DNA of 12,832 bases. Origin: Euryarchaeota archaeon UBA33 (GTDB lineage: Archaea > Thermoplasmatota > E2 > DHVEG-1). The stretch lies in NCBI GenBank assembly GCA_002506745.1, contig DAYE01000037.1, forward strand, positions 22,791-35,622, given 5' to 3'. The translations under genes and the position numbers were made by a program. A model generated the notes under the pieces. The model had not been told where the DNA came from. It was given only the letters and a program-made list of their open reading frames with translations, and did no database searches. This document shows positions 6,376-12,832 of this stretch, piece after piece (within the stretch, counting starts at the first letter, position 1; each line of letters opens with the position of its first letter).

Positions 6376-7641
6376 ATGCTGAACCTTATCGGAGTTATCA
6401 TTGCTTTTATCGTTATTCTTTTATTGATTCGAAAAAAGATCAGTTTTGGATTGACCTTGTTACTCGGATCATTTATAATCGGTGTTTTTTCTCTTGAGGT
6501 TATCTCCCCTATAGATATTCCGAAGACGATGATTGAGGCAAGTTTCTATTCTTTTAAGACACATCAAATAATTACGAGTACAATAGAACTCGCCCTGCTG
6601 ATGACCTTGATTTATGTTCTTGCGAAATGCATGCAAGAAACAGGTGCGATCGAAAAACTAATCACCAGCTTACGATCGTTTTTTTCAAAAGGAGGCACCC
6701 TTGCTGTTATTCCCGCAATATACGGTTTGATGCCTAATCCGGGTGGCTCGCTATTTTCCGCACCTTTGGTTGATACGGAAGGGACAAAATATCACTTGGA
6801 TAAAGATCAAAAAAATTTTTTAAACGTCTGGTTCCGCCATATATGGTTCCCGATTTATCCGATTTCTCAGGCGATGATTATCATCTGTAGCGTAAATTTC
6901 TCTGGCATCCCGATGGGGACTTTGATCCTTGCAAACTTTATTGGATTTATCGCATTTGTGATCATTGGTTTTCTTTTCCTTGAACGATTTCTCAGGTTAC
7001 ATCCTCGAACGAGGGAGCCAGCACCGAAAAATGTTCAGGGCCTGGTGTATTTGCTCCCACCTATCGTGCCTCTTCTGTTTTACCCTTTAAAATATGTCGG
7101 TCTTCCCGAAACACGGTGCTTTTTACTTGGTGTCTCGGTCAGCATTATTCTTTTGTATTTCCTTACTAAAAATAATTGGAAAACATATAGAGGTATTTTG
7201 AAGAAATCACTTACAGGAAAACTTGCGTTCGCTGTCTTTGGGATTATCATTTTTCAGGAGATGTTTAAGGTTTCCGGTGTTGATAGCATTATTTCCCAGA
7301 TGATGAGTAGTGTTGCGTTTCCTGCCCTGATCATTGTCATCTTCATTCCTTTTCTCCTTGGGGCACTCACAGGGAGTGATTTTGGAGCTTTAGCACCCCT
7401 TTCCTATTCTCTTGTTGCACCATTTTTTTCTTTTACCGGCATCACTCTTCTCGGTTTGACTAGCCTTATTTTTATCAGTTCGTTCCTGGGCTATTTAATC
7501 TCACCGATTCATCTCTGTAATGTCTTGAGCAGCGATTATCTGAAAACCGATACCACCCGGATGTACAAGTACTTCATCCCGGCTGTCGTTGCCACATTGT
7601 GCGTCCAAATCGTATTTGTTATTTTTTTGTTCCGTATATAA
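6376..7641 (+). CDS. DUF401-family multi-spanning membrane protein, probable transporter
   Basis: A 421-residue integral membrane protein with roughly ten hydrophobic segments, starting at residues 4-18 and ending at 402-420. The motif GLMPNPGGSLFSAPLVD (117-133) and the second-half motif GALTGSDFGALAPL (329-342), followed by SPIHLC (376-381), match my recollection of the archaeal/bacterial DUF401 family. The two Gly/Pro-rich re-entrant-like motifs, one in each half, fit the inverted-repeat plan of ion-transporter-superfamily anion symporters (gluconate and dicarboxylate types). Substrate is unknown. It follows the deaminase by 24 bases, with a GGTG at 6368-6371 just before the start, so the two are probably in one operon. 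A role in moving the deaminase's substrate or product is a possibility from position only. Confidence 0.85.
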   Translation: MLNLIGVIIAFIVILLLIRKKISFGLTLLLGSFIIGVFSLEVISPIDIPKTMIEASFYSFKTHQIITSTIELALLMTLIYVLAKCMQETGAIEKLITSLRSFFSKGGTLAVIPAIYGLMPNPGGSLFSAPLVDTEGTKYHLDKDQKNFLNVWFRHIWFPIYPISQAMIIICSVNFSGIPMGTLILANFIGFIAFVIIGFLFLERFLRLHPRTREPAPKNVQGLVYLLPPIVPLLFYPLKYVGLPETRCFLLGVSVSIILLYFLTKNNWKTYRGILKKSLTGKLAFAVFGIIIFQEMFKVSGVDSIISQMMSSVAFPALIIVIFIPFLLGALTGSDFGALAPLSYSLVAPFFSFTGITLLGLTSLIFISSFLGYLISPIHLCNVLSSDYLKTDTTRMYKYFIPAVVATLCVQIVFVIFLFRI

Positions 7642-7705
7642 AAACCATGCTCCGAAGATGTTTGTTCTCTGTGGAGATACCCGGACTTTTGTGGAAAAAA
7701 AACTC

Positions 7706-7729
7706 TATGAGTACCGATTATGTCTCATA
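7706..7729 (+). promoter_or_regulatory. Inverted repeat TATGAG-N12-CTCATA upstream of a TATA-like box
   Basis: Perfect six-base arms at 7706-7711 and 7724-7729 lie about 12 bases before the TATA-like box at 7741. The spacing between arm centres is 18 bases. This could be an operator for a dimeric regulator, but arms this short can arise by chance and no second copy was noticed elsewhere in the window. Confidence 0.2.
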
Positions 7730-7740
7730 AAAGACAAACC

Positions 7741-7747
7741 TTTTAAG
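7741..7747 (+). promoter_or_regulatory. Likely TATA box of the kinase-fusion/dph2 operon
   Basis: ACAAACC-TTTTAAG has a BRE-like and TATA-like arrangement centred about 28 bases before the ATG at 7772. That is the distance expected when transcription starts at the start codon, so the transcript may be leaderless, in keeping with the lack of a Shine-Dalgarno motif. The same distance is seen for the repeat-protein gene. Confidence 0.4.
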
Positions 7748-7771
7748 AAGCAGTGTTCTACTCTGTTCATT

Positions 7772-9364
7772 ATGAATCAGGGAATGCTTTTTGACCATCT
7801 TAAAAATCCAAAGTTTTATGGGCCTCATGTGACCACAGTTCAGTTACTTCAGACCCATATATCCTATGTTGCCCTCACCGGAACCTACGCGTACAAGGTA
7901 AAAAAACCAGTGAACTTCGGATTCCTTGATTTCTCAACCTTGGATAAACGGAAATACTACTGCGAAGAGGAACTGCGGCTCAATAAAAGACTCTGCCCGG
8001 AGATGTACCTAGATGTTCTCCCCATCACGAAGAAAGACAACGCCCTTGCACTTGACGGAGATGGAACCATCGTTGAGTATACATTAAAAATGAAGGAATT
8101 CCCTCAGGAATGCATCATGACAAACATGCTTCAACAGGGAAAAATACGTGAGGAAACCATCGACCATCTCATAGCGATTTTAATCGACTTTTATAACACA
8201 CAAGAACCAACAGAAGAAATCCACAAATATGGTGAAGTATCATCAGTCAAACAGAACATTGACGAGAATTTCGATCAAACCAGACCAATGATCGGCATCA
8301 CGGTTCCAAAGGAGATATTTTGGTACATCAAGGATGAAGTCACTAAGTTTTTCGAACGGAAAAAAGAGGTATTCGGACGCCGGATGAAAGAAGGGAAGAT
8401 CTACGATTGTCATGGGGATTTACACTCAGGAAATATCGTGGTCTCAGATGATACGATCCATATTTTTGACTGCATCGAGTTTAACGACCGATTCCGATTC
8501 TGCGATGTCGCCTCTGATATCGGATTTCTTGCGATGGACCTCGATTACTTAAATCACCCGTACCTATCAAGCTACTTCATCAAAAACTATGTGGAGAAAA
8601 GCAAGGATTTCGATGTCTATTCAGTATTAAATTTTTACAAATCATACCGAGCGTTCGTCCGAGGGAAAGTCCAAGGGTTTCAGCTTAATGATCCCCATAT
8701 CGATCCTACAACAAAGAAGCGTCTTTTAGAATCTGCGAAAAAATATTTTGAGTTGTCAGAGTATTATACAAGGTTGTTCTCCCTTGATTTGCAGACGAAC
8801 AAGCCATTGCTTTTCCTTGTCGCTGGCCTGTCCGGAACTGGGAAATCAACAGTAGCACGCAAAATCGCGATCGATTATCATGCAACGCTCATAAACACTG
8901 ATATCGTGCGAAAAGAGACCGCAGGTATCGATCGTTTTGAACAACACCATGATCAATACAATACAGGTCTTTATGATCCAAAAAAAATTGATGAGACCTA
9001 CGAACAGGTAATGCAGCGTGCATCACTGTTCTTAAAAAAAGGCGAAAACGTTGTCCTTGATGCGACATTCCAGAAGAAAAAATACAGGGAGATGGCATCT
9101 CATATCGCCGGGAAACATCATGTGAGATTGGTTATTGTACAGTGCATCTGCCCTGATGGTGTCGTAAAGAAACGGCTGGAAGATCGAATGAGGAAAAAAT
9201 CTGTTTCTGATGGCCGCTGGGAGGTTTATCAGGTACAAAAAACGACCTATGAACCATTTACTGCTGATGAAAAGTGTCTTACGATAGATACCTCTGATGA
9301 GTCCTTCGAGTATCGGATGGGCTTCTATCAGCAGCTTCTTGCCTATATACGAGAGGTGATTTAA
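7772..9364 (+). CDS. Aminoglycoside-phosphotransferase-like domain fused to a P-loop kinase
   Basis: A 530-residue two-domain protein. The N-terminal part (about 1-340) is a protein-kinase-like phosphotransferase: the catalytic loop HGDLHSGN at 214-221 (Asp216, His218, Asn221) and the metal-binding aspartate in IFDCIEF (Asp233). Its beginning, with THISYVALTGTYAYKVKKP and FGFLDFSTL, matches the 'APH family enzyme plus predicted kinase' proteins (COG2187/COG0645 arrangement). The C-terminal part carries a Walker A motif GLSGTGKST at 352-360 and resembles AAA_33/zeta-type small-molecule kinases. Substrates of both domains are unknown; antibiotic resistance is not implied. The frame is open from an ATG at 7589, but that start would overlap the DUF401 gene by 53 bases and adds residues unlike the family, so 7772 was chosen; 7784 is a second option. 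It ends in TAATG with dph2. It could be a stress-linked or metabolite kinase. Confidence 0.88.
   Translation: MNQGMLFDHLKNPKFYGPHVTTVQLLQTHISYVALTGTYAYKVKKPVNFGFLDFSTLDKRKYYCEEELRLNKRLCPEMYLDVLPITKKDNALALDGDGTIVEYTLKMKEFPQECIMTNMLQQGKIREETIDHLIAILIDFYNTQEPTEEIHKYGEVSSVKQNIDENFDQTRPMIGITVPKEIFWYIKDEVTKFFERKKEVFGRRMKEGKIYDCHGDLHSGNIVVSDDTIHIFDCIEFNDRFRFCDVASDIGFLAMDLDYLNHPYLSSYFIKNYVEKSKDFDVYSVLNFYKSYRAFVRGKVQGFQLNDPHIDPTTKKRLLESAKKYFELSEYYTRLFSLDLQTNKPLLFLVAGLSGTGKSTVARKIAIDYHATLINTDIVRKETAGIDRFEQHHDQYNTGLYDPKKIDETYEQVMQRASLFLKKGENVVLDATFQKKKYREMASHIAGKHHVRLVIVQCICPDGVVKKRLEDRMRKKSVSDGRWEVYQVQKTTYEPFTADEKCLTIDTSDESFEYRMGFYQQLLAYIREVI
9353..9360 (+). promoter_or_regulatory. Ribosome binding site of dph2
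   Basis: GAGGTGAT lies inside the last codons of the kinase-fusion gene, with its GGTG core ending five bases before the dph2 ATG. Together with the TAATG stop/start overlap it indicates that dph2 is translated from the same mRNA as the kinase fusion. Confidence 0.65.
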
Positions 9365-10383
9365 TGGAGATCTCAGGCTATATCGTCGATGTAGAATCTG
9401 CGGTTCAGATTATTACGCAAAAACACTACAAAACAATCGCGATTCAAGTCCCCGAAGGGCTAAAACGCAGTATTTTTCCGTTGGTAGATTTCATTAAAAA
9501 AGAAACCGGTGCTACGATCCTTGTGTCAGCAGATCCCTGCTATGGTGCCTGTGATGTGGTGAACTACGAACTAAAAAACATGGACGTCGACTGTGTTGTC
9601 CATATCGGGCATACCGCAATAGCGGATGTCGAAAATTTTTGGATCCCAACCATATTTGTGAATGCACAATCAACGCTAGACGTTTCCAAGGTTGTTGAAA
9701 AAGCGATCCCCTCATTGATCGGAAAAAAAATAGGTCTTGTCACCACCGCACAACACCTTCATACTCTTGAGGCTGTTGAAAAAATATTACAAAAACACGG
9801 TCTTGAGCCATTCGTCGCCCAAGGCGATGAGCGCATCGATTCAAAAGGTCAGATTCTCGGCTGTAATTTTTCTGCTGGAGCGAACCTCACTGAACAGGTT
9901 GATTGTTTTTTATTCATCGGGAGTGGAACATTCCACCCGGTTGGGCTTTTAATGAGTACAAAAAAACCGGTGATCGCCGCTGATCCTTATACGAATACCG
10001 TGAAAAAGCAAGAAATCGAGGACATGAAGAACAACATGTTACGACAGCGCTATGGTGCGATCCTCGCAAGTCGGAGTGCGCAACGATTCGGAATACTCGT
10101 TGGGCTGAAACGTGGTCAACAACGTATAAAACTTGCCTATGAAGTACAGCAGATGCTTGATGCCGCTGGGAAACTTTCTGTGCTGATTACTCAGAATGAG
10201 TTCTCGCCTGTATCCCTCCAAGGATTCGATCTTGATTGTTATGTTTCAACTGCATGTCCACGGATTGCCATTGATGACTATCTCCAATATAAAAAACCGA
10301 TCATCACTCCTCTGGAGTTGGAGATAGCTCTTGGGAGACGCGAATGGGAGACCTATGTTTTTGATGAAATACTACAAGGGTAA
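9364..10383 (+). CDS. dph2: Diphthamide synthase subunit Dph2 (3-amino-3-carboxypropyl transferase)
   Basis: The first enzyme of diphthamide synthesis. A [4Fe-4S]-bound SAM is cleaved to a 3-amino-3-carboxypropyl radical, which is added to a histidine of elongation factor 2; 5'-methylthioadenosine is released. The 339-residue length fits the single homodimeric archaeal enzyme. The three cluster cysteines are in place, one per domain: Cys59 in ADPCYGACD, Cys167 in LGCNFSA and Cys298 in STACPRIAIDD, close to the positions in the Pyrococcus protein. IQVPEGLK at 27-34 is also typical. The ATG overlaps the preceding stop (TAATG) and is served by GAGGTGAT. No dph5 or dph6 is visible. Downstream, radB follows after about 45 bases. 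Confidence 0.95.
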   Translation: MEISGYIVDVESAVQIITQKHYKTIAIQVPEGLKRSIFPLVDFIKKETGATILVSADPCYGACDVVNYELKNMDVDCVVHIGHTAIADVENFWIPTIFVNAQSTLDVSKVVEKAIPSLIGKKIGLVTTAQHLHTLEAVEKILQKHGLEPFVAQGDERIDSKGQILGCNFSAGANLTEQVDCFLFIGSGTFHPVGLLMSTKKPVIAADPYTNTVKKQEIEDMKNNMLRQRYGAILASRSAQRFGILVGLKRGQQRIKLAYEVQQMLDAAGKLSVLITQNEFSPVSLQGFDLDCYVSTACPRIAIDDYLQYKKPIITPLELEIALGRREWETYVFDEILQG

Positions 10384-10418
10384 GTCCCCAAAGTTTCATT
10401 ATCGCCTTGTTTCCTCAT

Positions 10419-10422
10419 GGTG
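10419..10422 (+). promoter_or_regulatory. GGTG ribosome site that favours the second radB start
   Basis: GGTG is separated from the ATG at 10429 by six bases, the usual distance. If translation began at 10417 instead, this motif would lie inside the coding sequence and no equally good motif would precede that ATG. Confidence 0.4.
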
Positions 10423-10428
10423 TCTGTC

Positions 10429-11082
10429 ATGACGCTGTTATCTCTTGGATGTAAACCGTTGGATGAATTACTCGGAGACGGGCTTGAAAGTGGAATTATA
10501 ACACGGATCTATGGTGAGGCAGGATCAGGGAAAACCAATTTTTGTCTTCAGGCAGCTCGAGAATGCATTCGTTCCGGTAAGCGGGTCGCATATATTGACA
10601 CCGAGGGTGTTTCTGTCGAAAGATTAAGACAGATTTGCATGGACTGCGACTATAAGAGGGTTCTTCGTGATATACTGTTTTTTACCCCAACATCGTTCGA
10701 ATCACAAGAACAGATGATTTGCGATGCGATTGCAACGAAAGGGATAGGTCTTATCGTTGTTGATACCATCACTATGTTTTATCGTCTGAATCTTGAGGAT
10801 GATCGGGAAGGGGGGATTCGTTCATTTACCAGGCAGGTTACGAATCTGCAGGTGGCAGCACGGCAAAAGAATTTGTTTGTGATCATTACCGAGCAAGTGT
10901 ACACTGATAAAGCTGGTGAGGTAAAACCGTTTACGAACAGGGACGCTGAGCATATGACCAAAACCATTCTTCGTTTTGATCGAAAAGGGATCGGACAACG
11001 AGAGGCAACCATCATCAAGCACCGGTCACAACCTGAGGGGAAAAAAGCGAGTTTTCGGATAAGTACGATCGGATTGGAATAA
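10429..11082 (+). CDS. radB: DNA repair and recombination protein RadB
   Basis: RadB is the euryarchaeal RadA/RecA paralogue that consists of the ATPase core without the N-terminal helix-hairpin-helix domain; it binds ATP and DNA and is thought to assist RadA. The protein (217 residues from this start) shows LSLGCKPLDELLG near its N-terminus, Walker A GEAGSGKT at 29-36, YIDTEG at 55-60, Walker B LIVVDT at 108-113, and the EQVYTD segment with a following loop that is typical of RadB. Two ATGs are possible, 10417 and 10429. The second is preferred because GGTG at 10419-10422 lies six bases before it and because family members begin just ahead of the 'LGC' segment. The gene converges on the surface-protein gene with only 19 bases between the stops. 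Confidence 0.92.
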   Translation: MTLLSLGCKPLDELLGDGLESGIITRIYGEAGSGKTNFCLQAARECIRSGKRVAYIDTEGVSVERLRQICMDCDYKRVLRDILFFTPTSFESQEQMICDAIATKGIGLIVVDTITMFYRLNLEDDREGGIRSFTRQVTNLQVAARQKNLFVIITEQVYTDKAGEVKPFTNRDAEHMTKTILRFDRKGIGQREATIIKHRSQPEGKKASFRISTIGLE

Positions 11083-11101
11083 ATTCTCTCTTGAACTGAG
11101 T

Positions 11102-12832
11102 TTATGGTCCTTGTTCCTCTGGCCCAAAACTCACGAAACCAGAAGGATTATTTTGATTCGCATATTCGGCAGCAATCCATGTTGCGTCTAACGGTGTACT
11201 AGTAATTTTGATTTCATCAAGTAGTCCATTCCATAGATTAACAGTATCGTCCTGTATAAGACAACCAATCGTTGAAGCATCAGTATTTTGATCATCAAAC
11301 CATATTCCATTTGGATTTTGACAATCCTGCCAGCTCAGAGTTACTTCGTCTCCATCAAAAAAGAAGCGGTTCTCAGATCCTGTTGAGCTCCAGGCGATAT
11401 AATGCCAGATGCCATCATTCATCCCAACTTCTTTTTGTCCTTGGAAGTTTGAATTTGTACCATAAACATCCCGTGCGTACATCAGTTTACCGTTGTCCCG
11501 TTTCCCTAGATAAATATATGGTTTTGATGATGAAGTTACTCCTTCACCCCAAACCGCCATTGGTTGATCCCCTGTAGTTTGTATCCATGCGGAGCATGTC
11601 CCTTCGTTCATCGTAGAGGTAAAATCGGTAAAAGAAATATAGTCATCATTCCCGTCTAATAAATAACAGGAACCAATTTTGCCTTCGATAAGATTTGATG
11701 TCGTCATACTACCATGGGAAATTCCGTCATTATTATTTCCTGTGCTATCCTGAATCATTTTGTTTGGTGTCTTGCAGAGATGATACACTGCTTCGGATCC
11801 GGTCCAGACTTTCTCAGGGTATGGCATGTAGAGAGAATCTGGATTACCATAATACATTACTATCACAGTATCCGATGTTGATGATAAGAATGGGATTTTA
11901 ACCCAGGTTACAAGGGTTCCTGTTGATTGATTAAATTCGTCGAGATCATGGTAGAGTTTCGAAGCGACACCCAGATCATTCATGAAGAGGATATCTCCGC
12001 CATCAGCACGTGCTTTCATTAAATCTACATCGATACAACTGATTAGTACTGGAAAATTGTCTTGATCACTTGATAGTTGTGTATGATCGATCGTGATTTG
12101 TTTTCGATACTGCCACCCAAAGTCAAACGGATCAAATTGAGACGGATACCCGGTTTCAAAACTGAAGATCCCCCGTGTCCAATGTTCCCCATCCGTCACA
12201 TTCACATACCACCTATAGGTCGCCCCATACGTCATTCCGATTATGGGAACTGAATATGTGCCATCATGAACATCTGTCCCTTGTGTAGAGCCGATGTTCG
12301 GTGACGTTTGGACCGTATAATCCATTGTATCACCTTGGTAATCTTTCAGGGTGAACTTCAGTTGTGGGAGGTCCATGGGGACGTCCTTTTCTCCATCGGC
12401 GGGCACTGGATTGGAAATGACTGGTGCGACTGCCTCTGTCGTAAACGCCAAGGTTTTTGTGGTAATGTCTTTTCCATCAGTGACTTCAACATGCCACGAA
12501 TACGTGGTTAAATCTTCCAGACCACTAATTGGAACAGAGTAGATTCCACTCGGTTTCAAGCCACCGCTCCCCGACCCAATGTCGGGTTCTGTGGTCACGT
12601 TATAGCTCATCAGTTCGTTATCCAAATCATCGATCTCAAAGCGTAATTCTGTGGTCGTGATGGGCACCATTTGCTGTCCGTCTGCTGGATCAGTCTGCAT
12701 GATCTCCGGTGGGTTATTCGGCGGCCAATATTCCATCTCTTCAGCGGATACCTTCGCAAACAATGCATACCCAAACATGCCATACGCCATCACCGGTGGC
12801 AGAAAGATGCTGAACCCGATACCCCAGAACCC
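11102..12832 (-). CDS. Secreted Ig-like/DUF2341/LamG surface protein, 5' end outside the window
   Basis: The frame runs to the right edge, giving 576 codons; the first visible 30 residues (ending FAKVSA) are hydrophobic with a Sec-type cleavage-like end, so the true start most likely lies beyond 12832. A GTG at 12793 and an ATG at 12790 are in frame, but would leave a signal without a charged start. Mature order (window numbering): two Ig/fibronectin-III-like domains at about 42-133 and 137-227, each with DPADG- or VPADG-, GxYSVPI, Y-W-x-V-x-VTDG and a closing F-T/E strand; DUF2341 at about 236-350 (FGWQYRKQITID, DILFMND, VIVMYYGNP); then a LamG/concanavalin-like domain at about 360-560 (NNDGISHGSM, YLLDGNDDYISF, WHYIAW, LLDEIKI). 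No C-terminal membrane anchor is visible. Such proteins are common on archaeal and planctomycete surfaces, with likely carbohydrate or matrix binding. Exact ligand unknown. Confidence 0.85.
   Translation of the reverse strand, partial: GFWGIGFSIFLPPVMAYGMFGYALFAKVSAEEMEYWPPNNPPEIMQTDPADGQQMVPITTTELRFEIDDLDNELMSYNVTTEPDIGSGSGGLKPSGIYSVPISGLEDLTTYSWHVEVTDGKDITTKTLAFTTEAVAPVISNPVPADGEKDVPMDLPQLKFTLKDYQGDTMDYTVQTSPNIGSTQGTDVHDGTYSVPIIGMTYGATYRWYVNVTDGEHWTRGIFSFETGYPSQFDPFDFGWQYRKQITIDHTQLSSDQDNFPVLISCIDVDLMKARADGGDILFMNDLGVASKLYHDLDEFNQSTGTLVTWVKIPFLSSTSDTVIVMYYGNPDSLYMPYPEKVWTGSEAVYHLCKTPNKMIQDSTGNNNDGISHGSMTTSNLIEGKIGSCYLLDGNDDYISFTDFTSTMNEGTCSAWIQTTGDQPMAVWGEGVTSSSKPYIYLGKRDNGKLMYARDVYGTNSNFQGQKEVGMNDGIWHYIAWSSTGSENRFFFDGDEVTLSWQDCQNPNGIWFDDQNTDASTIGCLIQDDTVNLWNGLLDEIKITSTPLDATWIAAEYANQNNPSGFVSFGPEEQGP

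Noticed and set aside
7589..7771. An extended N-terminus for the kinase fusion from ATG 7589 or 7658
   Set aside because: The 7589 start lies inside the DUF401 gene, and the added residues do not resemble the family, whose members begin close to residue 1 of the 7772 start. A promoter-like box at 7741 also argues against it.
10384..10428. A separate promoter between dph2 and radB
   Set aside because: TTTCATTATC at about 10394-10403 is only weakly TATA-like and the gap is short; radB could equally be transcribed with dph2.
11080..11104. A bidirectional terminator between the convergent radB and surface-protein genes
   Set aside because: The 19 bases hold only a weak pyrimidine stretch (11083-11092) and no convincing hairpin or T run on either strand.
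1..12832. tRNA, rRNA, other structured RNA, transposase or integrase genes, and toxin-antitoxin or defence systems
   Set aside because: No tRNA-like arms, no inverted terminal repeats, no recombinase motifs and no recognisable defence domains were found by reading both strands. The phosphotransferase-kinase fusion contains a zeta-like P-loop domain but is a housekeeping-type fusion without an adjacent antitoxin.

Overview
The window looks like chromosomal DNA from a euryarchaeon. It encodes RadB, a stand-alone archaeal Dph2 (diphthamide synthesis), QueC (which in archaea normally feeds archaeosine in tRNA), a DUF401-type membrane protein and a DUF2341/LamG surface protein, with archaeal TATA-type promoters and GGTG/AGGTGA ribosome sites. 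The Ig-like plus DUF2341 surface protein and moderate GC suggest an uncultured Thermoplasmata-like lineage. That placement is a guess from gene content, not a measurement. No tRNA, rRNA, CRISPR array, insertion sequence or integrase was found.

Layout. (1) 1-1626, minus: a long frame cut by the left edge (542 codons visible) encoding a Lys/Glu/Gln-rich protein. Its visible C-terminal half is a 47-residue helical repeat in perfect 141-bp register. (2) 1712-4488, minus: a compact nadA-iscS-queC operon (quinolinate synthase, cysteine desulfurase, preQ0 synthase). (3) 4489-4625: a divergent promoter region. (4) 4626-7641, plus: a small membrane-anchored protein overlapping an MtaD-type adenosine-derivative deaminase, then a DUF401 transporter-like protein. 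(5) 7772-11082, plus: an aminoglycoside-phosphotransferase-like/P-loop kinase fusion, dph2 joined to it by a TAATG overlap, then radB. (6) 11102-12832, minus and convergent with radB: a secreted protein with two Ig-like domains, DUF2341 and LamG, whose 5' end lies beyond the right edge.

How the genes may work together. Two enzymes here need [4Fe-4S] clusters (NadA, Dph2) and a cysteine desulfurase that could supply sulfur sits between them. Dph2 chemistry releases methylthioadenosine from SAM, and the MtaD-type deaminase belongs to a family that removes such adenosine by-products. The core genes are therefore consistent with Fe-S/SAM-dependent cofactor and translation-modification housekeeping. 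The parts with least precedent are the 47-residue repeat protein, the small membrane-anchored protein coupled to the deaminase, and the kinase fusion coupled to dph2. I see no clear new defence or mobile system.
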